64,000 bases of DNA from Toxoplasma gondii ME49 (Eukaryota > Apicomplexa > Conoidasida > Eucoccidiorida > Sarcocystidae). The notes beneath the pieces were generated by a model. It saw nothing but the letters and a program-made list of their open reading frames with translations. It was not told the origin of the DNA and made no database searches. Each line of letters starts with the position of its first letter. Position 1 is the first letter of the stretch. The position numbers and the translations under genes are program-made. Location: positions 4,800,289-4,864,288 of the forward strand of contig NC_031479.1 of the NCBI RefSeq assembly GCF_000006565.2, written 5' to 3'. Positions 25,524-37,720 of the stretch are shown piece by piece.

Positions 25524-27887
25524 CCTGAAGTGCAGAAGAACAGGGAAGGAACAATCCACCGAAGCCGAGGAAGAAGGAGAGACAGCTTCCCCGACCGAAG
25601 AGAAGCAGAGCGAGAAGAAGCAGCCGTCAGAAGAAGAGGACAGGAGAATCAGGAGAGCTTCGGCGACTTCTGAGACTTTCGAAGGCCGAAAAAGCAGGTC
25701 GGTGAGGAAGACGAGACGCCTCCGGCTTGGAAATGCAGAGAAAACGAGGAGTTCCAGGCGCGCAGGCGCGTCGCGCAGAACTCCCATGAAACGGAGACGG
25801 CCCTCAGAGATAGAACCGAACGTCCCCCGTGTCTGAGTCGAGCGGAGCCACTGAGAGCTGTGAATCGAGCGCAAGAGGTCTCACTCCACGAGTTAAATCC
25901 GAGTGCAGACACAGGGAAAAAGAGTTACGCAGTGCTGGTCAAGCTGCAACGACAGAGGCCGCGGGCGAACGACGTCGACTTCAAATTGGAGTCCGAAATC
26001 TTCTCCTAGAACAACAGAGAACAGAGAGAGGGACCGTCTTTGTGAGTTGGAGAACCAAAAGCGTCGCTCATGGAAAACGCCTCGTCGTTAAGAAACGAGC
26101 GTTTCGACTTCGGGGTGGTGTGAGGGAGCAAATCCCCGGGGAAGCTCCTGTCCGTCCGCAGAGTGCGGAGGGTCTCGCTGCAGCTGGGCCGCTGTGTACA
26201 GAAGCCGTTCCTGAGGGATCCATTTACGGCTCCGAGTTCCGGCTCTCGATCAAAGAGGAAGAAGCGAGAAGCCACCGAGCGAGCGTTCAGAGAACTGCGG
26301 TATTGGGGAGCCCTGGCGACTCTGTCGGGGCCGCCGCATTCACCGTATGTGTATGCGGACGAAGGGCGCGACAGCGCGAAGACAGAGTGTGTGTTGCGTC
26401 GTTGGCGCGGCTTTCTCGGCGGATCCTTTTTGGACGTATGAGGAAATCGACAAAGACTCGCACACACATCCACGCGGACGTTCCTGCATGCACCTCGTGG
26501 CTGGCGGAGAAAAAAAACATTCGCGACCGGCGGCGTCCGGCCGGGAATTCAGGCGTCTTCTCGCGGTTTGGACGGATGCCGGCAGAGGCAGAGTGTGTGT
26601 CATAGCAGAGTGGAATACCAAGCGGGAAGTGCGACGCGCGAGGAAACGCGAAAGACCAAGTTCAGACCAGAAGCAGCAGAGCGGTGCCAGGACCGCGGGG
26701 GACTTCCGCTGTGGTGTGGAGGGTCCGCGCCCACTCACCGCCGACACTGCTGCCAGAGAGAGGTCAGGCGAACGAGGAACAAAAGATGGCAGGGAACGCA
26801 TCAGCGGAGGGTGGAACAAGAAACTCTGGACGCGCGTGGACGGTCGAGGTGCACAGACGCCCGCGCGAGACAGCTGGAGGGTATGGGTTGTGGTGGCGAT
26901 GTTTTCCGCGAGTTTCCCGTGACTTTTCCGCGGGGTCTTGCCAGCTGTTCCTTGCAACGAGGCCGTCTTCTCGGAAAGACACGAAACTCTTGGACGGGCC
27001 GAGTTTCGGGAAACGCGTCTTCGAACGCAGACGACAGCGCGCTCTTTGCGTGAATCGCTTGCGAGTCTTCAGGACGGCTCAGAACGCCACGGAAATTTAC
27101 AGACGACCTCGCGCTCAGCGGCCAGAAAAGCTGCGAAAAGATGCGGAGGGTGCCCACAAGGACGGCGGAAACTTGACCTAGCGATCGTGCTTCAGGGCAT
27201 GCGGCCCCGCCGTCGCTCGACGAGGCAATTGCGCAGACAAGCGATGAAGAAATCCGTGACGGGCAGCGTCCCCAGCGAGTCGCAGTAACTCCGGCGTTTC
27301 CAAAAAATAGAAAAACTCGCGAAAAAACGCCCGGCCAACGCATACAAACACACGCTGCCTGAAAAACTCCACTGGACGCACAGACGCAGCGAGCGCCGCA
27401 GACACCCCTCTCCGCGGGAAAAAGCGGTGGACGATCCGCGTTTCTGGAGGGTGGAGTGCGTTTCCACCACAAACACACGGAAGACAGCACGAGAAACTTC
27501 TGGAACGTCCCCGAGTTAAAAGTTGCTTCTCAGTCCACCAGGTTTCCGCCGCGTGTATGCAAGACCGCGCGGAGAGAAAGGGCGTCTTTCCCGGGAACGG
27601 AAACGCGTGCCGCGCTTTCGCCACTGCACCAGCTAGGCATAAACTGATCCACTGTGTACGGCGTTCGACCAAAGAGGCAGCGTTTCGTTGCCCAGAGGGA
27701 GGGGATCTTTGCTTTTTTTTCGCGAACGGCGAGTTTCCGAGGATCCACGCTTCTGACCGACTCGGCGGCGCTTCGTCGAACTGTACAGCGACAATAGAGG
27801 AGAAGTCTCGCCTTCCACCGTCGGGGGTAGTAGAGGGGGGGCGCGGGGGGAAGTCGGATTGCCAAAAAAAGAAACCTGACGACTCAC

Positions 27888-28253
27888 GCTGTCGCTCGCA
27901 GCCTGAACGTAACTTGTCCACTGGTTCGCTGGCTGAACTTCTGAAGATCCACATTCGGGAGAGTCTCAGATTCTTTGTGTACACACTAAACGGAGAGAGC
28001 GGCTCACACGAGGCACGACGCAGGTCGCAAAGGTCTGCGACAAAGAAGGCGTTTCTGCACCAAGAAGGGATGAATCCTGGCTCGCAGATGACACCACGAA
28101 AAACGTCGAGGCACCGACCTTCCCAGCGTGTCTGAGGACGAGATTTCTCTCCCGCTGCAGCAGGTCGCGTCTCGGACCAGCATGCAGAGTCTTCTTCGGT
28201 TTGCTCACGTGGAACATTACCTTCGAGAAACACAGAGAAAAACACACTGAGAG
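27888..28253 (-). CDS. Possible exon of an unrecognised gene
   Basis: The minus frame is open, of balanced composition and rich in Cys, Phe, Leu and Arg. It includes RCLDVFRGVICEPGF and closes at a good donor (27888|GTGAGT, phase 1). The 5' limit is a guess at a CTCTCAG acceptor. A second minus frame across the same stretch is also open, so the reading frame is not certain. I do not recognise the protein. Confidence 0.2.
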
Positions 28254-28848
28254 CGAGAGAGAGGTTCACATCTTTACGAAGGGAGGTAAACTTTTATAGA
28301 TAGGCACGACTCGAGGCGACTCTAAAACGCGCAGCTCTTTCCTAGACCCCGTCACTCCACCCGAGAGCTCACGTCCGAAGCTTGCCTCCGTCGCGAGGAT
28401 TCGCGCGTTTTACCGGCCTTGATTTCTCGCAAGTCCGCCTGATGCGGTCCTTCCTTCGCTCTGTCACGAGAAGTAACAAAGTCCCAACACCGTCGCCTAC
28501 AGAAAAAGCTGCTTCCTGCATGCCCAGCCGCGAAGGTCTGGCACACACCCCCAGGTCGAGACACACCTGTCTCACAATTCGGCCTTTCTCCTCGCTTGAT
28601 AACCTGCACACAGTCAACGGAAGAAAGTTCAAAGTTGCCTCGACTAACGAGCCACCACGCGGCTACTTCTTCATTTGCCTCTGTTTTGTGCGTTAAAGTA
28701 CAAACTTCTGCAGGTCGATGCAGGTACTTTTCAACGACTCCAAATGCCTCTCTTTCCTCATCTTAAACACCCGTCCCTCTCTGTACGCCGAGAGCGGAGG
28801 GCGGGGGAGGGGCAAGTAAAAACATTAACGTTTTCTCAGACAGTATAC

Positions 28849-28849
<1 letters not shown>

Positions 28850-28884
<35 letters not shown>

Positions 28885-29585
28885 TGACATCCCATATTTA
28901 CGTGTAATTACATGTACATACCTATATATATATATATATACTTCTATATATGTAGATATAGGTATCCCGTATTCTCATATAAATACATGTATGTGTGTAT
29001 ATATCTGCGGTGACCCCAGGGTGCATATACATTCGTATGATTCACATATCTGTATATGCATATATATATATATATATGCATATGAATTGGAGCAAGGGCA
29101 GACTGAGTGTCGTGTGGGAGACAGCGGAAAGGCTTTGTATGGGTATTACCCTGACACAAAAAGAGTCTCAAAACGGTGCGTTTCGGCTACATTTCGCCGA
29201 TGAAACGGAAGAAACAAAGACTGTCGTTGCATCAAGAGGAAGGAAACATGGACGCAAAGACGGTCGTATTGCTTTTTCAAAAGAAGCTTTAAAAAAACGC
29301 AACAATCACCAGTTACTGCCAAAAACTTGGTCAAAAATCGCCGAAACAGACGATGCACTACGTGAATTCCTATCTGAAAGAAGAACGACTTGTCCATATG
29401 CCGCTCTCTTTCATCAGGTCTCCCTCTTCCAGTGTTTCTCCCTCCATAAATACATACACATGCATGCACGCATCTCTCTCTATATCCATGCATATATATA
29501 TATATATATACATACATACCTATATATATATATATACATATATCTATATACATATATAGATATATATGCATGGATATACGCACAT
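28850..29585. repeat. Cluster of (TA)n / TATA-CATA microsatellites
   Basis: Runs of alternating T and A occur at about 28850-28882, 28924-28941, 29058-29078 and 29488-29570, separated by related TATGCATA and GTATAT words. No gene is evident within it. Confidence 0.9.
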
Positions 29586-30577
29586 GTGTATATGCGTATG
29601 CCATTTCTCCCCGTTCACTTGTTTATCCGTGGACATCCAGCTCTCTCTCTCTCTCTCCGAACCTTCCTCTCTATGTCTCTACATATCTCGACATATATAA
29701 ATAGATATAGCCGCAATCTCTCTGTGTGCGAAAATATATTGTAGGGAAGAGACCTAGCATCCTGGCGCCTCACACAAATACGGTAGTTCAGCATCTTCGT
29801 ATGTCTTTTTCTCCGTTTCCTTTCTCTGCCTTGTTCACCGCACATTCCCCTCTCGCAGAAACAAAGGGGGAAGGAAAGTCTCTTCTCTCTCTTGTTTTTC
29901 TCCGAGCGATCACGGGACTACGGAGCAAAAACTCGAGAACTCAGTCACGCGACTGTACATACAGCTGAGGCTGTTTCGTTCGACTGTGCGAGTCTCGGGA
30001 TCGTTTGATAAATTCCTTTTCCTTGGCGAAATCTCCGTCTTTCTGCATTTGCTGGCCCAGACGAGGAGACCCTTTCGTCGCGAGAAACTCTCGCCTTTCG
30101 GCCGGTCCTTTTTCCTGACCGAAAATCTTCGGACGTTCCTTTTCTCGACCTCAAGTCCCCATAAACATCCTAAACAGTTTCCACACCCTCCAAGCGAGGG
30201 CCGTCTCTTTCTTAGTCTCCCTGGACGCCTTCACTACATTATCTGCAAAGCAATATGCATGTTGAGACAAGGACGTCGCAGAACTCGGAGGGAGAATCTG
30301 AGGGATGTGGACGCCTTTCGGAGAAGAATCCGGCGAAACGAACACACCTCCTCTCTGCCGAAGGAGAATCGTTTCTCTCCCTTTAAAAAAATGATGCACT
30401 TTTTTCTCTCTCTCCTCGCGATTGCAGCAGCCTCTCTGCCGCTGCAAGCAGACTGCGCCAGCCTCGCCGAGTACACATCTTTTTTAAGCATGGCGCTCCT
30501 ACTTTTTCCTGCTTCCCTCCCTTTGCTCTCGTCTTTTGGCCCTGTTTAACCGTTGATTCCTCGTTCTTCTGTTTCTC

Positions 30578-33500
30578 TCAGAGACTCAGACCTAGAAGTT
30601 TCTTTCTGGGTCTCTTGTCGAACTCCACCACGAAATTCGGAAGCAGCAGATGCGCGTCGTCCACGTGCATCGAGAGATCCTGCGAACCGACGAAAGAAGA
30701 AGAAAAACGCAGGAAAGTGAGAGAGAAAAACACAGGAAGAAACGCGAGAGAAGACCGAATCGAAGACGAAACAGACGCGAGAAAAACAGGAGAAAAACGA
30801 GGAGAAAAGAGAGGAAAGAGAGAAAAGAAAGGGAAGAGAGAAAAGAGAGGAGAAAAACGAGGAGAAAAACGAGGAGAAAAGAGAGAAGAAAAAAGAGAAG
30901 AAAAAAGAGGAGAAAAGAGACAAAGGACGAGAAGGCCCCAAGAGAAAAGACCACAAATGAAGGAAGGGAAGAGTTACCTTGATGCTGTCGAGATAAAAAG
31001 TCCCGTGCCACAGATGAGCGGGCAGGTAAGGACGCATGCATGCGAAGGCCGCTTTGAAGAGAAGACCGGGATGCAGAACGAGGAGCTGATCGAGTGTGTT
31101 TTCGTATTGCGAAAAAAGATGGAAAAACTCTTTCCAAAGAGCCATTGACGGCATATGGCTGTGGTGAACCTCTGCAGAAAAAAGTTACACCTCAGAAAAG
31201 AGTCTCTCCTGCACTCGAGCAAAAATATACACATGAAAAGGCGCTTCCACATATATACTTTTCGACACACATACACACATATATATATATATACATATAC
31301 ATATATATGTATATATATGGATACACATTATATACTATATCGATATCTATATATGGGCATCCTTATGCGTCTCTCGGAATCTCTCGATCTCACGACCGTC
31401 TCTTTGCGTCGACTGCTGTCTGTTGATATCTGTCGATCTCTCGATCTGCCTCTGTCTCGCTACCTGTCTCTCTTGGCTCTTCATTGATCGATCGAAGTCT
31501 TTCTTCTTCATCGCTTCTCTGCATCGCTTTTTTTCCCTCTCTCTAAATGAATGCAGAAAAACGTAGCATGTGGATCGACGCCGAGACAAGACTTGCTTCG
31601 TTTTTTCCGGCACCTTCTTTGACTCACCGGTGTTGACGTAGAGCAGAGTGTATTTGTCACGAATGTACGGATCGAGGCTTTTGATAATGTAGAGAAGGAC
31701 GAGGTGTGCGTCGACGGGAGTTGAGGGGAAGAGAGCCGCGAAGAAAAGAATAAGAGGCCTGCCTGCGCGGTCAGTGCCGCGAGGAGAGAGAAAACCGACT
31801 GCGTCAAGCTGCTTGAACGCCGTGCAGTCTGCAATTGCAGAGGCCTGCCGCAGATATCGGTGGTACAGCGCCTCGCTGTCTACGCCGGCTGCGAGCTAAA
31901 AAATCAGGAAAAAGCCGCAATAGGAATCGTCGTCGGGCCAAGTGAGACAAAGGGAAGAAAATTACGAGAAAAACGGCGAAAATTGAAGTTAAAAAACTGA
32001 AAGAACAGAGAAAAAAATCAAAACGAAATAAGCGAATGGCGGAGGGGAACAAAGAGGTCAGACCGAGTGTGGCGCGAAGAGAAAAAACAACGGAAAAAAG
32101 GCAGACAGAAAGAACTCACGCAGACCGCCGCGAGAAGAAAAAAAGCAGACACACGCGCTTTGTCTGCAACTTCTGCAGCTATCCGGCATGACATTGGAGA
32201 AGAGACAACTGCGAGCCTGTCGCGTACAAAAAAAGATCCACAGCATGCAGAGCCTGGTCTCGTCTTTTGCCGCCGGAAAAGATAATCCGCGACCGCTGAC
32301 ACGATCAGGTTTTTCGTAGGCGGGAGATGCCTGCGCTAAGCCCCCACCACTAGGCTGCGAGGCGAGTGAAAAGCTGCTGGAAACATGCAAGTGGAACGTT
32401 CGTCGCACCTGGAAAAGAATCGCGAGCGACGGAGACTTTCACTTTGTCAGAACGGTTTCCATGAGTGTGCGTCAGAACCTTCCCTTGCCGTTTTTCGCTT
32501 CACTTCCGAAGCAGAGCCTCCTAACGACTCCCGACACCGATTTCCACTGAAGGTTGCATGCACTCACATCCCGGGGGGCGCTGAGCGCTTGCAGGCGCTT
32601 CTCCGTCTCCGTGCAGGCCTTTGCGTCTGTGAAGCTGACGTCTGCCGAGTTGAGAATTCGAGAGGCTTCTTCGAACGGAGCGCGCGGATCTTCGTCCGCG
32701 TCGCTGTCGCACGCAGGCATGAAAAGGCTGCCGAATTGAGAAGTGATTTCCCCGCGAGAAAGAGACGGACTTGCGCGCAAACTGCTTCTGCTTCCTTCGC
32801 GCTCAACGCGCATGCGCCGCTCCGCGACTTCGATTTGACCGCAAGCGTCGCCGACCTCCTCAGGCAGGCCTCGCAGCGCCGCCGCCTACGCAGATGAACA
32901 GTGTGAAGAGGCAACAGGAGAGAAAGAAGACAAAGAGAGAGCTAAATCGGAAGAAAGGGAAAGAGATACAAGAGGAGCGAGAGAAGACGAAGACACACAG
33001 GAACAAGAAGAGAGAAAGGGGAGAAAGAGAGAAAGAGAGGAAGAGAGGAAGGAGGTAGAGCGTGAGAAGGTTGAAGGAGATGCACACATAACGACGAGAG
33101 ATGAAAACGCTCGAACAAGCCCCTGTGAGGACAACATAAGCAGATACGCAGTAATCTACATGTTTTTTGGGTCGGTATGAACTCGCATACAGAAGATTAG
33201 AAGTATCCCCAATTTCGATATTTACGTACAGTCAATATATATATGAAAAGGTGAATGTACACCTCCACGCGCGTCTCTGCACAGCATCGCGATGACACAA
33301 CGTTGAGTGCTAAAGAGGAAAGGCGTTTCCATTGTGGCTGGGGTCGGAAAGATGTATTTAGAAACCTTGCATCTGCTCTCTTGTTTCGACTCCCGAGAAG
33401 CAAAGTTCATGAAGACGGCCTCTACAGAGAGAGCGAAAATTCTTTGCACGCACCATGCCGCCCCATCGGAGCTCTTGGTCTCTTTCCTCTGCGTAACAGG

Positions 33501-36500
33501 TCCAGTTTATTTTCCAGTTCATTTTCCAGTTTATTTCTCCCCGTCTTCTCTCTTCTTTCTCCTCTTTTCCACTGCCTTCTTCACCTTCTTTGCTTCTCGT
33601 CTTCTGTAGATCTTTCTTTTCCTTCTCCTCTTGACGTCGTTTTCTCGACAGCCGCGCCAAAATCCTCACATCCCTTCAGGAAACCGATTCTTGGCTTCGC
33701 GTCGGCGAAACTCGCACCCAGACGGCTTCAGCCGCATGCAGGTGACTCTGGAGGAAGCTCACCTCTTCTGCTTCGTTTCGAGGGAAGTAGAGTCCGACGA
33801 AGGCCTCGCACGCGCGCATGTCTTGGCAGTCGTCGACGATGAGAACGACTGCGTCGAGTTTTTCTCGCAGCTTCTCCATCCAGCGCCTCAGACTGCGCAG
33901 AGAGGTGTGGAGAAACGCGTCTGCCTCGTCTCCGTCTTCCCCCGCAAGCCGACAGACCTCTGGACTGGGAGTCTCTCGGGTGTCTCGACACGGCGCATCA
34001 TCTCTCGCGGAAAAACTGTCTCTTCCTGGGAGAGACTCGGAGTCCTCGCGAGGCTGCATGCGTCGGAGGTTGTGCGGTCGGAGCGCGGCTGCTGAGGAAG
34101 ACGCGCGACGAAGCGAGCGACGCGCGGCAGTGCCGGGGGAGTAGAGAGGAACAGCGACGGACGAAAGACTCTTCTCCCCCAAAAGAAGCAGAGACTCCCG
34201 CAAACAACTGTTCAACGCGTTGTGCGTAGCCGTCACGTACTTGCTGTTGCAACGCGGTCCGACCTGCAGCCAGACAGAGAAAAGAAAAAAGTGGACCGAG
34301 AGGGAGGAAAAAAGATGCACAAGAGGGAGAAGAAGAAGACAGAGAAGCAGAGGAAGAAGAAAGCGAAGAGGAAAGAGAGAAGAAGACGGAGAAGGAGAGA
34401 GCGATGATGGAAGAGGCAGAAGAAGAGAGAAGAGAGAAGAGAACAGAAGACTCCATGTGTACAGGATGAAACATATCACGATCACATGCAAATCTCTGCA
34501 TGCGAAAGTAACAGAAGGGGACTTTAAAGCAGGAAACTGATGCGCTCGAAGATCTCGGTTTTTTTCGACGCATGCCATGTGACGTTGGCGCGGCATGCGA
34601 GTGGACGCAACGACGCAAATGCATTCGCGAAAGGAGAGGCACAAAAAACGTTTTTGCATGCAGCCAAATCCAGAGGGTGCGACTACGCGGGAGAGCGGAG
34701 ATCTCCGAGAGACGCAGCTGTTTTCTTCGAATCCTTTCTCCTGGGTCGACATCTCGCGCGATGCCACAGTGCACTCTTCAAAGTTCAATCTTCAAACGTG
34801 AGTTCACACAGATTTCTCTGTCGAGAGAGACTCATTTATCTCTTTAAAAAACTGTGTGCGTCTGCAAATGCATGCCTGTGCATATCTGCAGACGAAGGCA
34901 CAACAGGACGTTGGGAGCTCTCTCCTCATTTGAAAGGACATCCTACTACAAGAAAGGGAGTCCGCTTCCAGCTCCTCGGTGGACTGGTTGAAGCGGCTGG
35001 GGCAGTGCGAGACAGCTGAATCCATTTGTTTCCACCACACCTTCCATGTCGTTTTTTCGTTTCACAGGCGCTTCGAAGGAGAAACTCACTGTGTAGATGA
35101 TGTGAGAAGAAGGTAGATTGAAGGAGCGACAGATGCGCGCCTCGCCGGCTTTGCAGCGTTCGAGATGGCGCTGCTCGTCGACGAGTTCGTCGCCTCCAAC
35201 TGAAAAGAACAGCGGACGCGAACGGAGTCCCTCGCTTTTCTCGCCGAGGGAGACAGAAAGGGGAGAATTGCAAAGCATGCCGAAGACGAAGAAACGAAGG
35301 ACACAGACGTGAGAGAAAGTTTTTAACCGGGAAAGAGAACGGTGCACAGAAGAGAGGATATATTATAGAGCGATGCGAAGAGGAAAGATACTGATCGGTG
35401 CAGAAAGAGAGAAAGGCACATGGACAGCGAGAGGGCAAAGTGAGGAAGGAGTTCGCAGGAGACAGAACGGCGTTCAAGGACAGAAAAAAGAGTCGTGGAG
35501 TTGCAGAAGGTCTTCCGAGGATAGATGAGCACCTCGAGAGACAAAGAAGTACTATGAAAGCTGCAGAAGGACGAGGAGAAGCGACGACACAAGGACTTTA
35601 AGTGAAGAGAACGCGTTCGAGAAACGGAGACTGTTCGCGACACAGAGCCGGATGATTCATATGCTGAGGCTTCGTACTGAGGGCGAGTCGAGCGCCGAGA
35701 TGGTCGATCGGCTTGAAAGCTTCGTTTATGAAACAGACGACGGCGTCGACTTTGAGAGAGCAAGGATCTCCGTAGTAGAGGAAAAGGCGACGGTTTAGGT
35801 CGGGATCTACAGGGAATGGACTGTTTCGCCTAGCTGTGCAGGACGCCGAGGCTTCACCTGCAAGCGGCCGCTGCGCGGCGCAGAGAGGCGAGGCGCCACT
35901 GGAGGTCTGCGAAAGTCGACTTTTCAAGTCGGAAGTCCCTCCCCCTGGACTTTCTCCGCAAGTCGAGGGAGTGGAAGAAACGTCCAGCGGCGCAGAGTCG
36001 CAGGAGGCTTCGTCCAGGGTATCTTGCCTGAAAAGAGGACAGGAAACAGAAGCGGACCGGTGGAGCGAAGAGAGAGAGGTAAAGTCGGCGAGGAGGACAC
36101 CGAAGAAAAAGATGAGAGGGCGGAAACGCTGGTGAAGGAGAGACCAGCAGACACTACAACGGAGGAGGAGAGAGGCAACGGGAAGCTACGCGAAACAAGA
36201 CAAATACGGGAGAGGAGAACTCTACGCAAGAAGCAACAGAGACCGAAGGCAACTCCTTTCGTAGGCAAAGAGAGAACAACTGACGCTTCCCTCTGCAGGC
36301 GACGCGCCGTCGAGAGACTTCGTGGAAGACCAGCGACCTTCACACATAGACCTCACAGCGGCAGAGAGAGCGTTTCAATGGGGGGGGGGGAAACGAGAGC
36401 GAGGAGACTTCGAGAGCAAGGAAACAAAGCAGCAGACGCAGAAGACACGGGGGTCGGGGGGTGACAAGAAGACGCAGAAGAGAGAGGAAACGCAGAGGAA

Positions 36501-36974
36501 AACAGACAAGACAGAAAGACAGAAAAGAGACGGAAGAGAGAAGAAGAGGGACGAGAGGAAGAGAGGGAAGAGAGAATGAAAGAAGAAGACAGAGAAGCGG
36601 GAGGCGAGAGAGAAGGAGAAAGAAGAAAGAGGGAGAGGGAAGAGAAAAGGAGAAGAGGGAAGAGAGAGTGAAAGAAGAAGAGAGAGAAGGCGATAAAGAA
36701 AGGAGATAAAGACATGTGGAGTTCCTTCGTGGTTGTACCAGGAGAGGAGACAATCGAGAGAGACGGCGGCAGCGGGGGCAGTGCGGCGGACGGGAGAAGG
36801 AAGAAAACAGTCTGCTTCACTGTAGCATGGACTCGGTCGTCGCGACGAGAAAGGAGAAGAAGGAAGGCCGAGCGCAGGCGAATCTGCGAGCATCTCGTCG
36901 TCGAGCGTCCTGCGAAGCTCAGACGACAGCCACTGGATGGCGTCTGAAACTGCTGCCCCGATGCTGAGCGCCAT
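30578..36974 (-). CDS. GDAP2-like protein: macro domain plus CRAL-TRIO domain
   Basis: Eight minus-strand exons, all in frame: 36974-36739, 36027-35678, 35199-35090, 34263-33718, 32885-32568, 31895-31628, 31171-30978 and 30679-30578. They predict about 707 residues. A macro domain starts near residue 154 (RRLFLYYGDPCSLKVDAVV, then FINEAF, GDELVDEQ, CKAGEARICRSFNLP and IIYTVGP) and ends near 410 (VGLYFPRNEAEE). A linker holding LPEEVGD and ERRMRVERE follows, as in animal GDAP2. The rest, about 525-700, is a divergent CRAL-TRIO/Sec14 domain (GRPLILFFAALFP, YIIKSLDP, YTLLYVNT, LLVLHPGLLFKAAF). The first 150 residues and about 75 residues inside the macro domain are low complexity. The macro domain lacks the usual glycine-rich catalytic loop, so ligand binding is likelier than ADP-ribose hydrolysis. 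ATG 36974 (ACGATGG) is used, but a CGCGCAG acceptor just upstream suggests a further 5' exon. Confidence 0.88.
30690..30930. repeat. Purine tract on + strand (intron of GDAP2-like gene)
   Basis: This is almost pure A and G, built from GAGAAAA and GAGGAGAAA words. It lies within the last intron of the minus-strand GDAP2-like gene, so the transcript is pyrimidine-rich there. Confidence 0.85.
32915..33070. repeat. Purine tract on + strand (intron of GDAP2-like gene)
   Basis: GAGAGAAAG-type low complexity just upstream, in transcript sense, of the exon beginning at 32885. It acts as an extended polypyrimidine tract for that acceptor. Confidence 0.8.
34290..34445. repeat. Purine tract on + strand (intron of GDAP2-like gene)
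   Basis: GAAGAAGA-type low complexity in the intron between 35090 and 34263. The transcript strand is pyrimidine-rich. Confidence 0.8.
36460..36712. repeat. Purine tract on + strand (intron of GDAP2-like gene)
   Basis: GAGAGAAGA-type tract in the intron between 36739 and 36027. It makes long false open frames rich in Arg, Lys and Glu on one strand and in Ser, Leu and Phe on the other. Confidence 0.85.
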
Positions 36975-36995
36975 CGTGGAAAGCTGCGCGGACCG

Positions 36996-37260
36996 AGACA
37001 AGAAGAGGAGCACCGAGAAGAAAGGAGAGGCGAGACAGGGAGGCGAAGAGGGAGGAAGACAAGGGATTGCGAAGAAGAGAGGGCGGAAGAGAGAGGAAAA
37101 GCGAGACAAGAAGAGGACAAGAGAGAGAGCACGAGAGATAAGTAAGAGCGCGAGTGGGTTCCGACGAAAGAAATGCAGAGGAGAGAAGAAAGGAGTTCTC
37201 AGAAAGGAGAGAGAGAAGCGCCGAGAGCAAGGTCTTGAAATCGCCGGACGAAGGGTGAGG
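36996..37260. repeat. Purine tract upstream of the GDAP2-like first exon
   Basis: Same composition and orientation as the tracts inside the GDAP2-like introns. It sits just outside the first recognised exon, next to an acceptor-like CGCGCAG, and so probably marks an intron before it. Confidence 0.75.
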
Positions 37261-37720
37261 GGCTTTGCAGAACGCTTCGCGAATTGACGCCGCTCGTCCA
37301 GGCCTTCTTTCTCGGTACCCACCGTCTTCTTGGCATTGCTTGCATGCAGTCTTCTGCAACGTCTGTTCAAGAGGCGAAGGAGAGAACTCTCAACCTCCGT
37401 CGGAAGGCAGGCACAGCATTAGGTCGCGAGGAAAAAGCGTCTTCTCCGCTCAGAAGGAGGCGCCCAGGAAGAAAGAGGCAACGGAAGAGACAGGGAAGAT
37501 CCAGGAGAGAGTGATCACGAGGAAACGAAGGGGAACGTAGAGCGGAGGAAGCGAGCTTCTGTTTACCACCGCGCCCCTGCGGCAGCGCAAGGATGTCCAA
37601 ACGCTCGAATCTCCTCGAGACTCAACAGATTGGACTACGGATTTACTTTTATGGTGGTAGCCGAAAAGCCAACTGTGAATCCGCAGATGTGATTCTTTTG
37701 TCCAAAGGAAGGCTTCGTTG

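Larger units (their letters stand above)
25524..30577. other. Poorly resolved region; possible minus-strand exons
   Basis: This lies between the hydrolase start and the GDAP2-like stop. No complete gene could be assembled. Minus-strand frames that look coding include about 28253-27888 (ends at a strong donor CAGC|GTGAGT in phase 1), a possible short exon near 28600-28550, and a lysine-rich frame near 30270-30160. None matches a family I know, and the phases could not be chained. From 28850 to 29590 the sequence is mostly (TA)n. Confidence 0.3.

Noticed and set aside
24774..25528. Several + strand frames of 100-168 residues
   Set aside because: Shadows of the low-complexity first exon of the hydrolase gene on the opposite strand.
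36340..37370. Long Ser/Leu/Phe-rich minus-strand frames (up to 331 residues)
   Set aside because: Mostly translated purine/pyrimidine tracts. Only the part 36974-36739 behaves as an exon.
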